Below are positions 1 through 7,436 of a stretch of 32,759 nucleotides of DNA, piece by piece. Under the pieces are notes generated by a model. The model was given only the letters and a program-made list of their open reading frames with translations. It ran no database searches and was not told the origin of the DNA. The DNA is taken from NCBI GenBank assembly GCA_049242865.1, contig JBMLOR010000147.1, positions 1 to 32,759 of the forward strand. The letters are read 5' to 3'. The translations under genes were made by a program, and so were the position numbers. The number at the start of each line of letters is the position of its first letter. The stretch's first letter is position 1. This DNA comes from CAIVPM01 sp049242865. Lineage in GTDB: Bacteria > Bacteroidota > Bacteroidia > Chitinophagales > Chitinophagaceae.

Positions 1-96
1 AAAATTTCCACTCAAAAGTTTTTGCCCTGATTTAAATTGTGCATTGGCTGTAATTGCAGACAATGCTAAGCAAAAAAATAGTAGTTTTTTATTCAT
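1..96 (-). CDS. N-terminus of exported protein (cut by window edge)
   Basis: Only the first 32 codons are inside the window; the gene runs off the left end. The ATG is at 96 on the minus strand. The visible peptide starts MNKK, has a hydrophobic stretch and then a TANAQ signal-peptidase-like site near residue 20, followed by FKSGQKLLSGNF. This is a classic Sec signal peptide of Bacteroidota secreted or outer-membrane proteins; the GQKLLSGNF start resembles small outer-membrane beta-barrel proteins, but that is a guess from a few residues. It is divergent from the GH13 gene and shares with it a 96-bp upstream region. Confidence 0.7.
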   Translation of the reverse strand, partial: MNKKLLFFCLALSAITANAQFKSGQKLLSGNF

Positions 97-192
97 ATTG
101 ATATTTTACTACTAAAACACCATTTAATTATAAAACGATGCACAAGTAAATAGCTTTAACAATACTTTTACATCTAACAACAATTAAAAAAT

Positions 193-1455
193 ATGGCAAC
201 TAAATTTCCTACAGTTTCTTGGGCTAGCAATGCTGTAATGTATGAAGCTAATGTAAGGCAGTATAGTAAAGAAGGAAACTTTAATACATTTCAACAGCAT
301 TTGCCAAGGCTACAACAAATGGGAGTTTCAATTATTTGGCTTATGCCAATTACACCAATAAGTTATGCATTACGACAAGGAAGTTTAGGAAGTTATTATG
401 CTTGTAGTAGTTATACTAAAATTAATCCTGAGTTTGGAACTGAAAACGATTTTAAAAGTTTAGTTAATACAGCACACCAATTAGGAATGAAAGTGATAAT
501 TGATTGGGTTGCTAATCACACAGGAGCTGATCACGAATGGACCATTAATCATAAAGATTTTTATATTTTAGATGAAGCAGGAAATTTTACAGAACGCAAT
601 GGCTGGCATGATGTAATAGATTTAAACTATAATAATGCTGCTATGCAAGATGCCATGATTTCTGCTATGCAATATTGGATTACAAATTTTGATATTGATG
701 GATTTAGATGTGATATGGCTCATCTTGTGCCACTTAATTTTTGGCAAAAAGCAAGAACTGCATGCGATGTTTTAAAGCCTTTATATTGGTTGGCTGAATG
801 TGAAGAAACAGAATATCACCAGGTTTTTGATACTACTTATGCTTGGGCTTTAATGCATGGTTGGGATAGTTACGCAAAGCATCAAACCAACATTCATGCT
901 ATTTATAATATTTTGCATGGATACAGTCAATATCCAAATGGTGCAAAAAAACTATTGTTTACAAGTAATCATGATGAAAATAGTTGGAATGGAACTGAAT
1001 ACGAAAAATATGGCACCAAAACAAAAGCCTTAGCTGTATTTAGTTTTACTTGGGATGGAGTGCCTTTGATTTATAGTGGACAAGAAACTGCTAATAAAAA
1101 AAGATTGAAGTTTTTTGATAAAGATGAAATAGAATGGAAAAACGACGACTTACCTTTAGAGAAATTTTACACCACACTTTCTCACCTGCACCAATCAAAA
1201 GCTATTTGCTTGGGCGAAACATTTAATTTGCCTACACCACAAGATTATGTAATGGCTTTTTTAAGAAAATTTGAAGATGAAGTTGTGTTAGTAGTGTTAA
1301 ATTTATCGAATCATGATAGAGTGCATTTAGTGGTAAAGCACAATTGGTTACATGGTACTTTCACAAATATATTTTCTGGCTTGGAGTTTGATTTTAAAGG
1401 CAGTGAAACTTTTGAGTTAATGGCAAATGATTATTTAGTTTACCATAAAAAATAA
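193..1455 (+). CDS. GH13 alpha-amylase-family glycosidase, cytoplasmic
   Basis: Likely hydrolyses or rearranges alpha-1,4-glucans (maltodextrin or glycogen-derived) in the cytoplasm. All four GH13 regions are visible: region I DWVANHTG (residues 104-111), region II GFRCDMAH with nucleophile D174, region III AECEE with general acid E202, and region IV SNHDEN with H260 and D261. The (beta/alpha)8 barrel fills most of the 420 residues and a short C-terminal all-beta domain follows. There is no signal peptide: the protein begins MATKFPTVSW. At 420 residues it is short for the family, so the B-domain loop is small. The exact specificity (alpha-amylase, oligo-glucosidase, maltogenic) cannot be read from sequence alone. 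It is a single-gene unit, convergent with the sugar-kinase gene 19 bp away. A free glycogen-binding module is encoded at 12.6 kb. Confidence 0.9.
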   Translation: MATKFPTVSWASNAVMYEANVRQYSKEGNFNTFQQHLPRLQQMGVSIIWLMPITPISYALRQGSLGSYYACSSYTKINPEFGTENDFKSLVNTAHQLGMKVIIDWVANHTGADHEWTINHKDFYILDEAGNFTERNGWHDVIDLNYNNAAMQDAMISAMQYWITNFDIDGFRCDMAHLVPLNFWQKARTACDVLKPLYWLAECEETEYHQVFDTTYAWALMHGWDSYAKHQTNIHAIYNILHGYSQYPNGAKKLLFTSNHDENSWNGTEYEKYGTKTKALAVFSFTWDGVPLIYSGQETANKKRLKFFDKDEIEWKNDDLPLEKFYTTLSHLHQSKAICLGETFNLPTPQDYVMAFLRKFEDEVVLVVLNLSNHDRVHLVVKHNWLHGTFTNIFSGLEFDFKGSETFELMANDYLVYHKK

Positions 1456-1474
1456 TGTTAAAGGATGGCCTAAC

Positions 1475-2503
1475 TTAAACATCTTCTTGCCAACTTGTTA
1501 AGCCTTGTTGCACAAAAGAATAATTTTGAATATTACCTCCTAGTTGTTGTAAAGCTTTTTCAACCGCTGCTTTAGTGTTGTTAGGGCAGTAAAAAAACAT
1601 AAATCCACCACCGCCAGCACCACTAATTTTTCCACCAGTTGCTCCAGCTTTTAAGGCTGTTGCATAAATGTAGTTAATTGTTTCGTTGGTAATATTGCTA
1701 GCCATCTGTTGTTTATGTTTATACCCAAAATCTAAAATTTTACCAATACTGTCAATATCATCATTACAAAAAATAGACTTCATTTCGAATGCTTGTTTTT
1801 TTAGTTGATGCATAGCTTCTATACTTGAAGCTTTTTGTTGTAACACATTTTGTTGTTGTTCTTCAATAATTAATCCACTATCTCTAGTGCTTTGCGTGTA
1901 ATACAATAATAGGTTGTGCTGTAGTGTTTCTAATGATTTTTCAGAAATTGTAATTTTCTCAACTATCACACTGTTATCTTCAAAAAACTGCATAAAATTT
2001 AATCCACCAAAAACAGCCGTGTATTGATCTTGTTTTCCTCCTGCAAATTTTAAATACTCTCTTTCTATTTTAAATGCATAGGCTGCTAGTTTATGTTTGT
2101 CCAATTTTAAGTTAAGCATTTCATTAAAGGCACCTAAAATTGCAACAACTAAGGTGCTCGAAGTTCCAAGTCCACTACCAATTGGTGCGTCAACATTTGT
2201 AGAAATTTCTAAGCCATTGTGTAAAAAATCATAATCTTTTTGTAAGCAATTGTATACCCCTTTAGCCAAATCTAAGCAGCCATTAATAGGTAATTCTTTA
2301 GTATTGTTGTAACAAAAAACTTGAGTAGTATGGTGTGCTTTTATCACAATTGCATCACTATTAGTTGTAGTAATAGTGCAATGTGCATATAGCGATATGG
2401 TAGCATTAATTATAGCTCCACCATACAAATTACTATAAGGGCTAACATCTGTTCCTCCACCTGCTAACCCTAGTCTTAGAGGTGCTTTTGCTTTAAATTT
2501 CAT
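1475..2503 (-). CDS. GHMP-family sugar kinase (HddA-like)
   Basis: Predicted small-molecule kinase of the GHMP superfamily. From the ATG at 2503 it is 342 residues: APLRLGLAGGGTDV (7-20) is the N-terminal substrate motif, PIGSGLGTSST (107-117) is the ATP phosphate-binding loop, and GGKISGAGGGGF near residue 290 is the C-terminal GHMP motif. The LRLGLAGGGTDVSPYS start is the hallmark of proteins annotated D-glycero-alpha-D-manno-heptose 7-phosphate kinase (HddA), and the class also holds other sugar-1-kinases. A TTG 6 bp upstream is possible but the ATG gives the family N-terminus. The start overlaps the end of the upstream glycosyltransferase gene by 11 bp, so the two are translationally coupled. 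No other heptose gene (GmhA, GmhB, HddC) is present, so the substrate stays open. Confidence 0.85.
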   Translation of the reverse strand: MKFKAKAPLRLGLAGGGTDVSPYSNLYGGAIINATISLYAHCTITTTNSDAIVIKAHHTTQVFCYNNTKELPINGCLDLAKGVYNCLQKDYDFLHNGLEISTNVDAPIGSGLGTSSTLVVAILGAFNEMLNLKLDKHKLAAYAFKIEREYLKFAGGKQDQYTAVFGGLNFMQFFEDNSVIVEKITISEKSLETLQHNLLLYYTQSTRDSGLIIEEQQQNVLQQKASSIEAMHQLKKQAFEMKSIFCNDDIDSIGKILDFGYKHKQQMASNITNETINYIYATALKAGATGGKISGAGGGGFMFFYCPNNTKAAVEKALQQLGGNIQNYSFVQQGLTSWQEDV

Positions 2504-3644
2504 TGGCAATTTTTAAAATTGTTTGTGTAAAATTTTGCCAACTATATTTCTTTTTTTCTTCAATAATTTTTGGAACAAAAAAAGATTCACCTAACTCGTA
2601 CAATTGATTAATACCATTTGCAATACTTTGTACATTAGGGTCTACCACTATTCCTGTTTTTAGGTGGGGCACCATTTGTGGTAAGCCTCCAACGTTAGTT
2701 ACAAGAATTGGTTTGTTAAAATGATAAGCTAATGGTGTAACACCACTTTGAGTGGCATTTTTGTATGGTTGAATAATAAAATCTGCTGCACAAAAATAAT
2801 CTTGTACTTTATGATTAGGAATAAAATCGTTATGTAAAATGATGTTTGTAGGATTGGGTAAATGTTGAATTTGGTTTAAATATTTATCTTCATTTTCGTA
2901 AAACTCACCTGCTATCAATAATTTAATTTGATAGTTTTTGGTTGTTTGTAAATAATGCATAGCATCAAGCAAAGTATCTAATCCTTTGTAGCTTCTTATA
3001 AAACCAAAAAACAAAATTATTTTATCATGTTCGTTTAGATGTAAATTGTTTCTGGCAATGGATTTGTTGATTATTTCTCCAAAATTATCATACAAGGGAT
3101 GTAAAACTTCTATAGCAGGTTTTGAAGTGAATTTTTTTAAATCATCCATCACTTTCGAACTCATTGTGATGAAGCTATGTACTGGTTTAAGAAAGTATTT
3201 TGTAAAAATTTTATCTCCCATTCTTTTTTCGTGGGGAATTACATTATCAGCAATACAAACAATTTTTGTAAACTTATTCCACCTTACTATTCTTAAAATT
3301 GTTCCTAAGCAAGGCCCCATAAATGGTAGCCAAAAACGTACAAGTATAATATTGGGTTGTTGTTTTTTTAATTCCCAACCAATTTTTAACCAATTAAATG
3401 GATTTATAGAGTTTATACAAACTTTAATAGGCAAGTTTTTTGGGCTAGGTTCATTAGAATATTGAGATTTACCCGGAAATAAAAAGCTTGGATATTGAAG
3501 ACTAAAAGTGTAAATGCTGGCATTATGGCCTTCATCAATTAACTGTTTACAAAGACGTTCATTAAAAGTACTCATGCCACCCCCACGTAAAGGATGAGCT
3601 GGACCAATGATTATAATTTTTTGCAAATTGTTTTGGTGCGTCAT
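2493..3644 (-). CDS. GT4-family glycosyltransferase
   Basis: Retaining glycosyltransferase of the GT-B fold, probably adding a sugar to a surface glycan or lipid-linked precursor. From the ATG at 3644 it is 383 residues. The N-terminal Rossmann half begins IIIIGPAHPLRGGGMSTFNE, with the glycine-rich acceptor or donor loop; the C-terminal half has ILFFGFIRSYKGLDTLLDAM and the nucleotide-sugar site SGVTPLAYHFNKPILVTNVGG. The usual second Glu of the E-x7-E motif is replaced in this QSGVTPL segment, which is common in divergent GT4 members. No transmembrane helix is obvious. A TTG 9 bp further upstream was passed over because the ATG is in frame and close to the first beta strand. It is co-transcribed with the GHMP kinase. 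Confidence 0.88.
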   Translation of the reverse strand: MTHQNNLQKIIIIGPAHPLRGGGMSTFNERLCKQLIDEGHNASIYTFSLQYPSFLFPGKSQYSNEPSPKNLPIKVCINSINPFNWLKIGWELKKQQPNIILVRFWLPFMGPCLGTILRIVRWNKFTKIVCIADNVIPHEKRMGDKIFTKYFLKPVHSFITMSSKVMDDLKKFTSKPAIEVLHPLYDNFGEIINKSIARNNLHLNEHDKIILFFGFIRSYKGLDTLLDAMHYLQTTKNYQIKLLIAGEFYENEDKYLNQIQHLPNPTNIILHNDFIPNHKVQDYFCAADFIIQPYKNATQSGVTPLAYHFNKPILVTNVGGLPQMVPHLKTGIVVDPNVQSIANGINQLYELGESFFVPKIIEEKKKYSWQNFTQTILKIANEI

Positions 3645-3710
3645 TAACAGCAAATATAAATTTTAAGCTACTACACAAGAAATTATGTAAGTAGAAAAGA
3701 CATTTAAAAT

Positions 3711-4085
3711 TTAATATTGATTAGTTCGTAACATTACCAATGTGCATGCTTCTATGGTTTCTATACCTTTTTGCTTTGCTAAATTTGCCAAAATTTGGTT
3801 TTCTGTGCCCGGGTTAAAAATTATTCTTTTTGGCTGTAAGCCTATGATGTAATTGTACAATGATTCTTGATTTTTGGGAGACAAGTATAGCGTAATTGTA
3901 TGAATATCACTAAAATTTGGAGTTCCTTGTTGTACCTCTATTTCATCAATGTAGGTTGATTTTTGACCAACTGCATATACTCTATGTTCGTAATGTTTTA
4001 GCATTTTAACAGCCATATTGCTATATCGTTCTACATTATCTGAAGCACCAATAACCAAAGTTGTTTTGTTGTTAACATTAATCAT
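3711..4085 (-). CDS. CoA-binding domain protein (YccU-like)
   Basis: A 124-residue single-domain protein with the Rossmann-type CoA-binding fold (CoA_binding_2). The start TTLVIGASDNVERYSNMAVKML is the typical nucleotide-binding beta-alpha-beta unit with a GAS loop, and the end has KRIIFNPGTEN and GIETIEACTLVML, matching the family's conserved NPG and final Cys region. The family is small, widespread and of uncertain function; binding of CoA or an acyl-CoA is the usual proposal. The ATG at 4085 was chosen over a TTG 6 bp upstream. It lies 66 bp downstream of the glycosyltransferase start on the same strand and is divergent from tsaB, with about 100 bp between them. Confidence 0.85.
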   Translation of the reverse strand: MINVNNKTTLVIGASDNVERYSNMAVKMLKHYEHRVYAVGQKSTYIDEIEVQQGTPNFSDIHTITLYLSPKNQESLYNYIIGLQPKRIIFNPGTENQILANLAKQKGIETIEACTLVMLRTNQY

Positions 4086-4171
4086 GCACAAATATTTTAG
4101 TTTAAAATGGATTTAAAATTACGATTTACACAAAATTCTTTTATGGTACTACAAGCAAATTCATTTATTTG

Positions 4172-4190
4172 CAAGTAAACCGTTTACTTG
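4172..4190. promoter_or_regulatory. 19-bp palindrome containing the tsaB start codon
   Basis: CAAGTAAAC-C-GTTTACTTG is a perfect inverted repeat with 9-bp arms around one C. Its last three bases are the TTG start codon of tsaB. It could be a repressor operator between the divergent CoA-binding gene and tsaB, or an mRNA hairpin (8-bp stem, 3-nt loop) that hides the initiation codon. The palindrome is seen directly; both functions are inferred. Confidence 0.45.
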
Positions 4191-4874
4191 GCATTAATTT
4201 TAAATATAGACACAGCCACAGAAATTGCATCAGTTGCAATTTGTGCACATCAAAATGTATTGGCATTTTGTACTAATAATGTGCAAAACGAACATGCAAG
4301 TTTTTTGCAACCTGCTATCGAAAAAATGTTGGTAGAGCATAATATTTCATTACATAATCTAGATGCTATAGCAGTAACAAATGGGCCAGGAAGTTATACA
4401 GGATTAAGAGTTGGTTTAGCTAGTGCAAAAGGCCTAAGCTTTGCCCTGCAAAAACCACTAATTACTGTAAATACTTTAGAGGCAATGGCTGTTGCGAGTA
4501 TACATGAAAATAATGACCCCGATGTTTTACATTGCCCCATGATAGATGCAAGGCGTATGGAAGTTTATACAGCTGTTTATGATTGTAATATTGAGGCAAA
4601 AATGTTGCCTAATGCAATGATTTTGGAGAATGATAACTTTAAAAATTTATTAAAAATTAATAAAATTATTTTCAGCGGTAGCGGTGCCCTTAAAGCACAA
4701 CAAGTAATACAGCATCATAATGCCATTTTCTCAAAAACGCTTTATAGTGCTATATCTTGCAATACAATTAGTCAAAAAAAATTTAGTCAAAAAAGCTTTG
4801 ACAATGTTGCTTATGCAACACCAAATTATTTAAAAGAATTTTATACAACAGCAAAAATTATTAAACAAAATTAA
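4188..4874 (+). CDS. tsaB: tRNA threonylcarbamoyladenosine biosynthesis protein TsaB
   Basis: Partner of TsaD in making the t6A37 modification of ANN-decoding tRNAs; TsaB is the inactive ASKHA-fold scaffold that dimerises with TsaD and recruits TsaE. The 228 residues begin MALILNIDTATEIASVAI, the first phosphate-loop-like strand of the family, and carry the hallmark TNGPGSYTGLRVGLASAKGL near residues 63-82. The C-terminus with YATPNYLKEFY is the usual TsaB ending (P-x-Y-LR). The start is TTG: no ATG lies near, and the TTG gives exactly the family N-terminus. The start codon sits inside a perfect palindrome (4172-4190). It begins a run of plus-strand housekeeping genes that ends with the DUF2721 gene. 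Confidence 0.93.
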   Translation: MALILNIDTATEIASVAICAHQNVLAFCTNNVQNEHASFLQPAIEKMLVEHNISLHNLDAIAVTNGPGSYTGLRVGLASAKGLSFALQKPLITVNTLEAMAVASIHENNDPDVLHCPMIDARRMEVYTAVYDCNIEAKMLPNAMILENDNFKNLLKINKIIFSGSGALKAQQVIQHHNAIFSKTLYSAISCNTISQKKFSQKSFDNVAYATPNYLKEFYTTAKIIKQN

Positions 4875-4898
4875 AGTAATGGAATTATTAATTACTTT
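4873..4898 (+). terminator. weak AT-rich hairpin after tsaB
   Basis: AAAGTAAT (4873-4880) pairs perfectly with ATTACTTT (4891-4898) around a 10-nt loop, directly over the tsaB stop codon, and is followed by only a short T run. The stem has one G-C pair, so termination would be partial at best. Confidence 0.25.
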
Positions 4899-4918
4899 TA
4901 CTCCAAACCTTATAAACG

Positions 4919-5248
4919 ATGAACCCTAATCACCTAGTTGAATTAAAAAGCAACGATGAGCTTGCCGTTATTCACACTATAAAAACAAAAAAAGCACTCC
5001 TTAATTTAAGAGCAATTAATCACAAGCTTCGCTTGCAAATTTTGCAAATTTTAGATGAAAATAAAGGGATTACTGTTACCGATATTTTTATAAAACTAAG
5101 AATTGAACAATCTGTGGCATCGCAACATTTAGCTGCTTTAAGAAGAGCAGGTTTTGTAAAAACTATTCGAAAAGGTAAGTTTATTTACTATAGTGTAAAC
5201 TATGAAAGAGTTATACTGTTTACAAAGTTGATTGAGCAAATGCAATAG
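4919..5248 (+). CDS. ArsR-family winged-helix transcriptional regulator
   Basis: Small DNA-binding regulator, 109 residues. A winged helix-turn-helix covers about residues 33-95: LRLQILQILDENKGITVTDIF, then the recognition helix EQSVASQHLAALRRAGFV (63-80) and the beta wing KTIRKGKFIYYSV. SVASQHLAAL is the ArsR-type recognition helix. The protein has no cysteine at all, so the classic alpha-3N or alpha-5 Cys metal sites of ArsR/SmtB are absent; it is more like the redox- or metabolite-independent ArsR members of Bacteroidota. It follows tsaB by 44 bp and precedes the S4-domain gene by 16 bp. The target genes are not visible; no operator pair was recognised. Confidence 0.88.
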   Translation: MNPNHLVELKSNDELAVIHTIKTKKALLNLRAINHKLRLQILQILDENKGITVTDIFIKLRIEQSVASQHLAALRRAGFVKTIRKGKFIYYSVNYERVILFTKLIEQMQ

Positions 5249-5264
5249 AATTTTTGGAATTAAA

Positions 5265-5651
5265 ATGAGTACACAAGACGATAAGCTAAGGATAGATAAA
5301 TACCTTTGGGCTATAAGACTATTTAAAACAAGGGCACAAGCTGCCGATGCCTGTGATAAAGGAAAGGTAAAATGTAAAGGAGTTTCTTTAAAGCCAAGCA
5401 AACAAGTTCATATTGGTGATGAGTATGAAGTAAAAACCGAAGCAAAAAAATGGGTAATTCAGGTAGCAGGATTACTTCACAGCAGGGTACAATACACTGA
5501 AGCCATAAAATTTTACATTGATATTACACCGGCCGAGGATGAGACTGCTTTAACCTTTCAAGCACCATCTTTTAATACAGGAAAAAGGCAAAGTAAAATT
5601 GGCCGTCCAACAAAAAAACAACGCAGAGATTTGGATGATTTTGTTGAATAA
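5265..5651 (+). CDS. hslR: S4-domain RNA-binding protein, Hsp15-like
   Basis: Homologue of heat-shock protein 15, which binds stalled 50S subunits carrying nascent peptidyl-tRNA and helps recycle them. From the ATG at 5265 it has 128 residues. The S4 RNA-binding domain fills the first half: LRIDKYLWAIRLFKTRAQAADACDKGKVKCKG, then a second beta part KPSKQVHIGDEYEVK. The C-terminal tail is basic (GKRQSKIGRPTKKQRRDLDDF), as usual in this family. An upstream in-frame TTG at 5232 overlaps the previous gene and would add 11 residues with no family match, so the ATG was taken. The gene symbol rests on family similarity only. Confidence 0.85.
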   Translation: MSTQDDKLRIDKYLWAIRLFKTRAQAADACDKGKVKCKGVSLKPSKQVHIGDEYEVKTEAKKWVIQVAGLLHSRVQYTEAIKFYIDITPAEDETALTFQAPSFNTGKRQSKIGRPTKKQRRDLDDFVE

Positions 5652-5666
5652 ATAACGAAAACTACA

Positions 5667-6119
5667 ATGAAAATAACATTATTATCTTTTTTATTAATTA
5701 TTGCTAATTACATATTCGGTCAGTCGATTGATGAATTTCCCAAAAACATGACTGTTATTAATAATGGTAAAGACACTCTGTTTACTTCAGTTCAAGTGGA
5801 ATCATATTTTAAAGGTGGGCAAAACGCTTGGATTGATTTTTTAACAAAAAACCTAAATTCAAAATTGGGCTCAAAATATCTTAAAATCCCAAAAGGTAGT
5901 ACATCAGTAAAGCAAACTGTTAAAGCAATTTTTGTAGTAAATAAAAATGGAGAATTGTTTGATATAAATATTGAAAATATAAACGAAGTTCACCCTATGC
6001 TTGCAGAGGAAGTAATAAGAGTTTTAAAACTTTCGCCAAAGTGGGAGCCAGGTTACCAAAATGGCGTAGCTGTAAAATCTAGGAAACGACAATCAATCTC
6101 TTTTGTAGTTAGTGACTAG
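5667..6119 (+). CDS. exported TonB C-terminal-domain protein
   Basis: A 150-residue exported protein: N-terminal hydrophobic segment (MKITLLSFLLIIANYIFGQ) with a likely signal-peptidase site at FGQ-S, then a TonB_C-like domain. That domain is recognised by GGQNAWIDFLTKNL, TVKAIFVVNKNGELFDINI, EEVIRVLKLSPKWEPGYQNGVAV and a final SISFVV strand, the usual layout of the energy-transducer C-terminal fold. It lacks the proline-rich spacer and long membrane anchor of a true TonB, so direct energy coupling is doubtful; free TonB_C-domain proteins are common in Bacteroidota and of unknown role. It lies 15 bp after hslR and 26 bp before trmD, so it is probably in the same operon. Confidence 0.78.
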   Translation: MKITLLSFLLIIANYIFGQSIDEFPKNMTVINNGKDTLFTSVQVESYFKGGQNAWIDFLTKNLNSKLGSKYLKIPKGSTSVKQTVKAIFVVNKNGELFDINIENINEVHPMLAEEVIRVLKLSPKWEPGYQNGVAVKSRKRQSISFVVSD

Positions 6120-6145
6120 TAATTTATTACAATTACCTTTGTGCC

Positions 6146-6826
6146 ATGCACATAGATATTTTAACAGCAGTTCCAGCACTGCTCGAGAGCCCATTTAGTC
6201 ATAGCATTTTAAAACGTGCTGCCGATAAAAATTTACTTACCATCTCAGTTCATAATATTCGAAATTGGGCAATTAATAAGCACAATCAAATTGATGATTA
6301 TCAATATGGCAGTGGAGCAGGTATGGTAATTATGTGTGAACCTTTGGCCAATGCAATTGATGAGTTGCAACAACATAAAAAATTCGATGCCATAATTTAT
6401 ACCACTCCAGATGGAGAAACTTTTAAACAAAAAACTGCTAACAAACTGAGTATGCTTAAAAATATACTCATCATTTGTGGCCATTATAAAGGCATTGATC
6501 AACGTATTAGAGATTTGTATGTAACACACGAAATAAGTATTGGAGATTTTGTACTAAGTGGTGGCGAATTGCCAGCAGCCATAATTGTTGATGCTATTGG
6601 AAGATTAATTCCTGGTGTGCTAAATGATGAAACCTCTGCACTTACTGATTCGTTTCAAGATAATTTGCTTGCACCACCTGTATATTCTCGTCCTGCAAAT
6701 TTTAGAGGGTCAGTTGTGCCAGATGTTTTATTGTCGGGCAATAGTAAATTAATTGAAGAATGGCGTTATGAGCAAGCTTTAAAAAGAACCCAAGAAAGAA
6801 GACCAGATTTGTTAAACGAAGAATAA
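6146..6826 (+). CDS. trmD: tRNA (guanine-37-N1)-methyltransferase TrmD
   Basis: Methylates N1 of G37 in tRNAs reading CUN, CCN and CGG, preventing +1 frameshifts. It is a SPOUT methyltransferase with a trefoil knot. The 226 residues show DYQYGSGAGMVIMCEPL near 50-66, the SAM-binding knot GHYKGIDQR (112-120), SIGDFVLSGGELPA and the C-terminal helical part with WRYEQALKRTQERRPDLL. Length and motif order are normal. In many bacteria trmD lies with rpsP, rimM and rplS; here none of these is adjacent, and it is flanked by a TonB_C-domain gene and a DUF2721 gene. The latter begins 9 bp after the stop, so they are likely co-transcribed. Confidence 0.96.
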   Translation: MHIDILTAVPALLESPFSHSILKRAADKNLLTISVHNIRNWAINKHNQIDDYQYGSGAGMVIMCEPLANAIDELQQHKKFDAIIYTTPDGETFKQKTANKLSMLKNILIICGHYKGIDQRIRDLYVTHEISIGDFVLSGGELPAAIIVDAIGRLIPGVLNDETSALTDSFQDNLLAPPVYSRPANFRGSVVPDVLLSGNSKLIEEWRYEQALKRTQERRPDLLNEE

Positions 6827-6835
6827 AATAAGCAC

Positions 6836-7297
6836 ATGGAAATTTCAATAAATACACCTGCACTTTTGTTTCCTGCAATAACATTTTTAATGCTAGGATA
6901 CAGCAATAGATTTTTATCGCTTGCTAATTTGATAAGAAATTTGCACGAAAGATATAATAAAGAAAAAGATAGCCGACCCATAATAATCAAGCAAATCCAA
7001 AATCTTAGAACTAGGCTAACCATGATTCGTACAATGCAAGTTTTTGGGGTGAGTAGTTTTTTGAATTGTATGATTTGTATGTATTTAATTTTTATAGGAA
7101 AACAATCTGTAGCCCATTGGTTATTTGCGGCAAGTATGTTTTTTTTAATGATAAGTATGGTGTTGAGTATTCTTGAAATTCAAATAAGTACTAAAGCCTT
7201 AGAACATGAACTTAGCGACATGGAACACGAACTTGGTGATGCAAACCTTTTTAAAGACTATATAAAATCAACTTTTGATAGAGATGATAAAGAATAA
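6836..7297 (+). CDS. DUF2721 membrane protein
   Basis: A 153-residue membrane protein of the DUF2721 family, unknown function. The family signature is clear at the N-terminus: TPALLFPAITFLMLGYSNRF, then SLANLIRNLHERY. Three hydrophobic segments are expected: about residues 7-27, 70-90 and 96-118. Between the first and second lies a basic, probably cytoplasmic helix with many Arg and Lys; the C-terminus (SDMEHELGDANLFKDY) is acidic and helical. It is 9 bp downstream of trmD. After it comes 139 bp without a gene, holding the promoter-like motif described at 7341. Confidence 0.85.
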   Translation: MEISINTPALLFPAITFLMLGYSNRFLSLANLIRNLHERYNKEKDSRPIIIKQIQNLRTRLTMIRTMQVFGVSSFLNCMICMYLIFIGKQSVAHWLFAASMFFLMISMVLSILEIQISTKALEHELSDMEHELGDANLFKDYIKSTFDRDDKE

Positions 7298-7340
7298 GTA
7301 ATCATTGTAAATGAATTTATTACAAGTATTTTATCAAAAC

Positions 7341-7368
7341 TGTTAACATTGAAGTAATACAACGATAA
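7341..7368 (+). promoter_or_regulatory. ECF-type promoter-like motif before GT2 gene
   Basis: TTAACATT followed by ATACAACGAT closely matches the region upstream of the ECF sigma gene (GTAACATT ... ATACAACGAT at 16429-16453), with 6 rather than 7 nt between the shared blocks. This suggests the GT2/phosphatase pair may be read by the same sigma factor. The similarity is seen directly; promoter function is inferred. Confidence 0.35.
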
Positions 7369-7436
7369 CATAAGCATAACAACTGCTTAACACCTAGTTT
7401 ACATAAGAATTGTTGGTTTGTAATAAATTCTTATGC

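Noticed and set aside
3046..3465. 139-codon plus-strand frame
   Set aside because: Entirely antisense to the GT4 gene, no family features, typical shadow of an A+T-rich coding strand.
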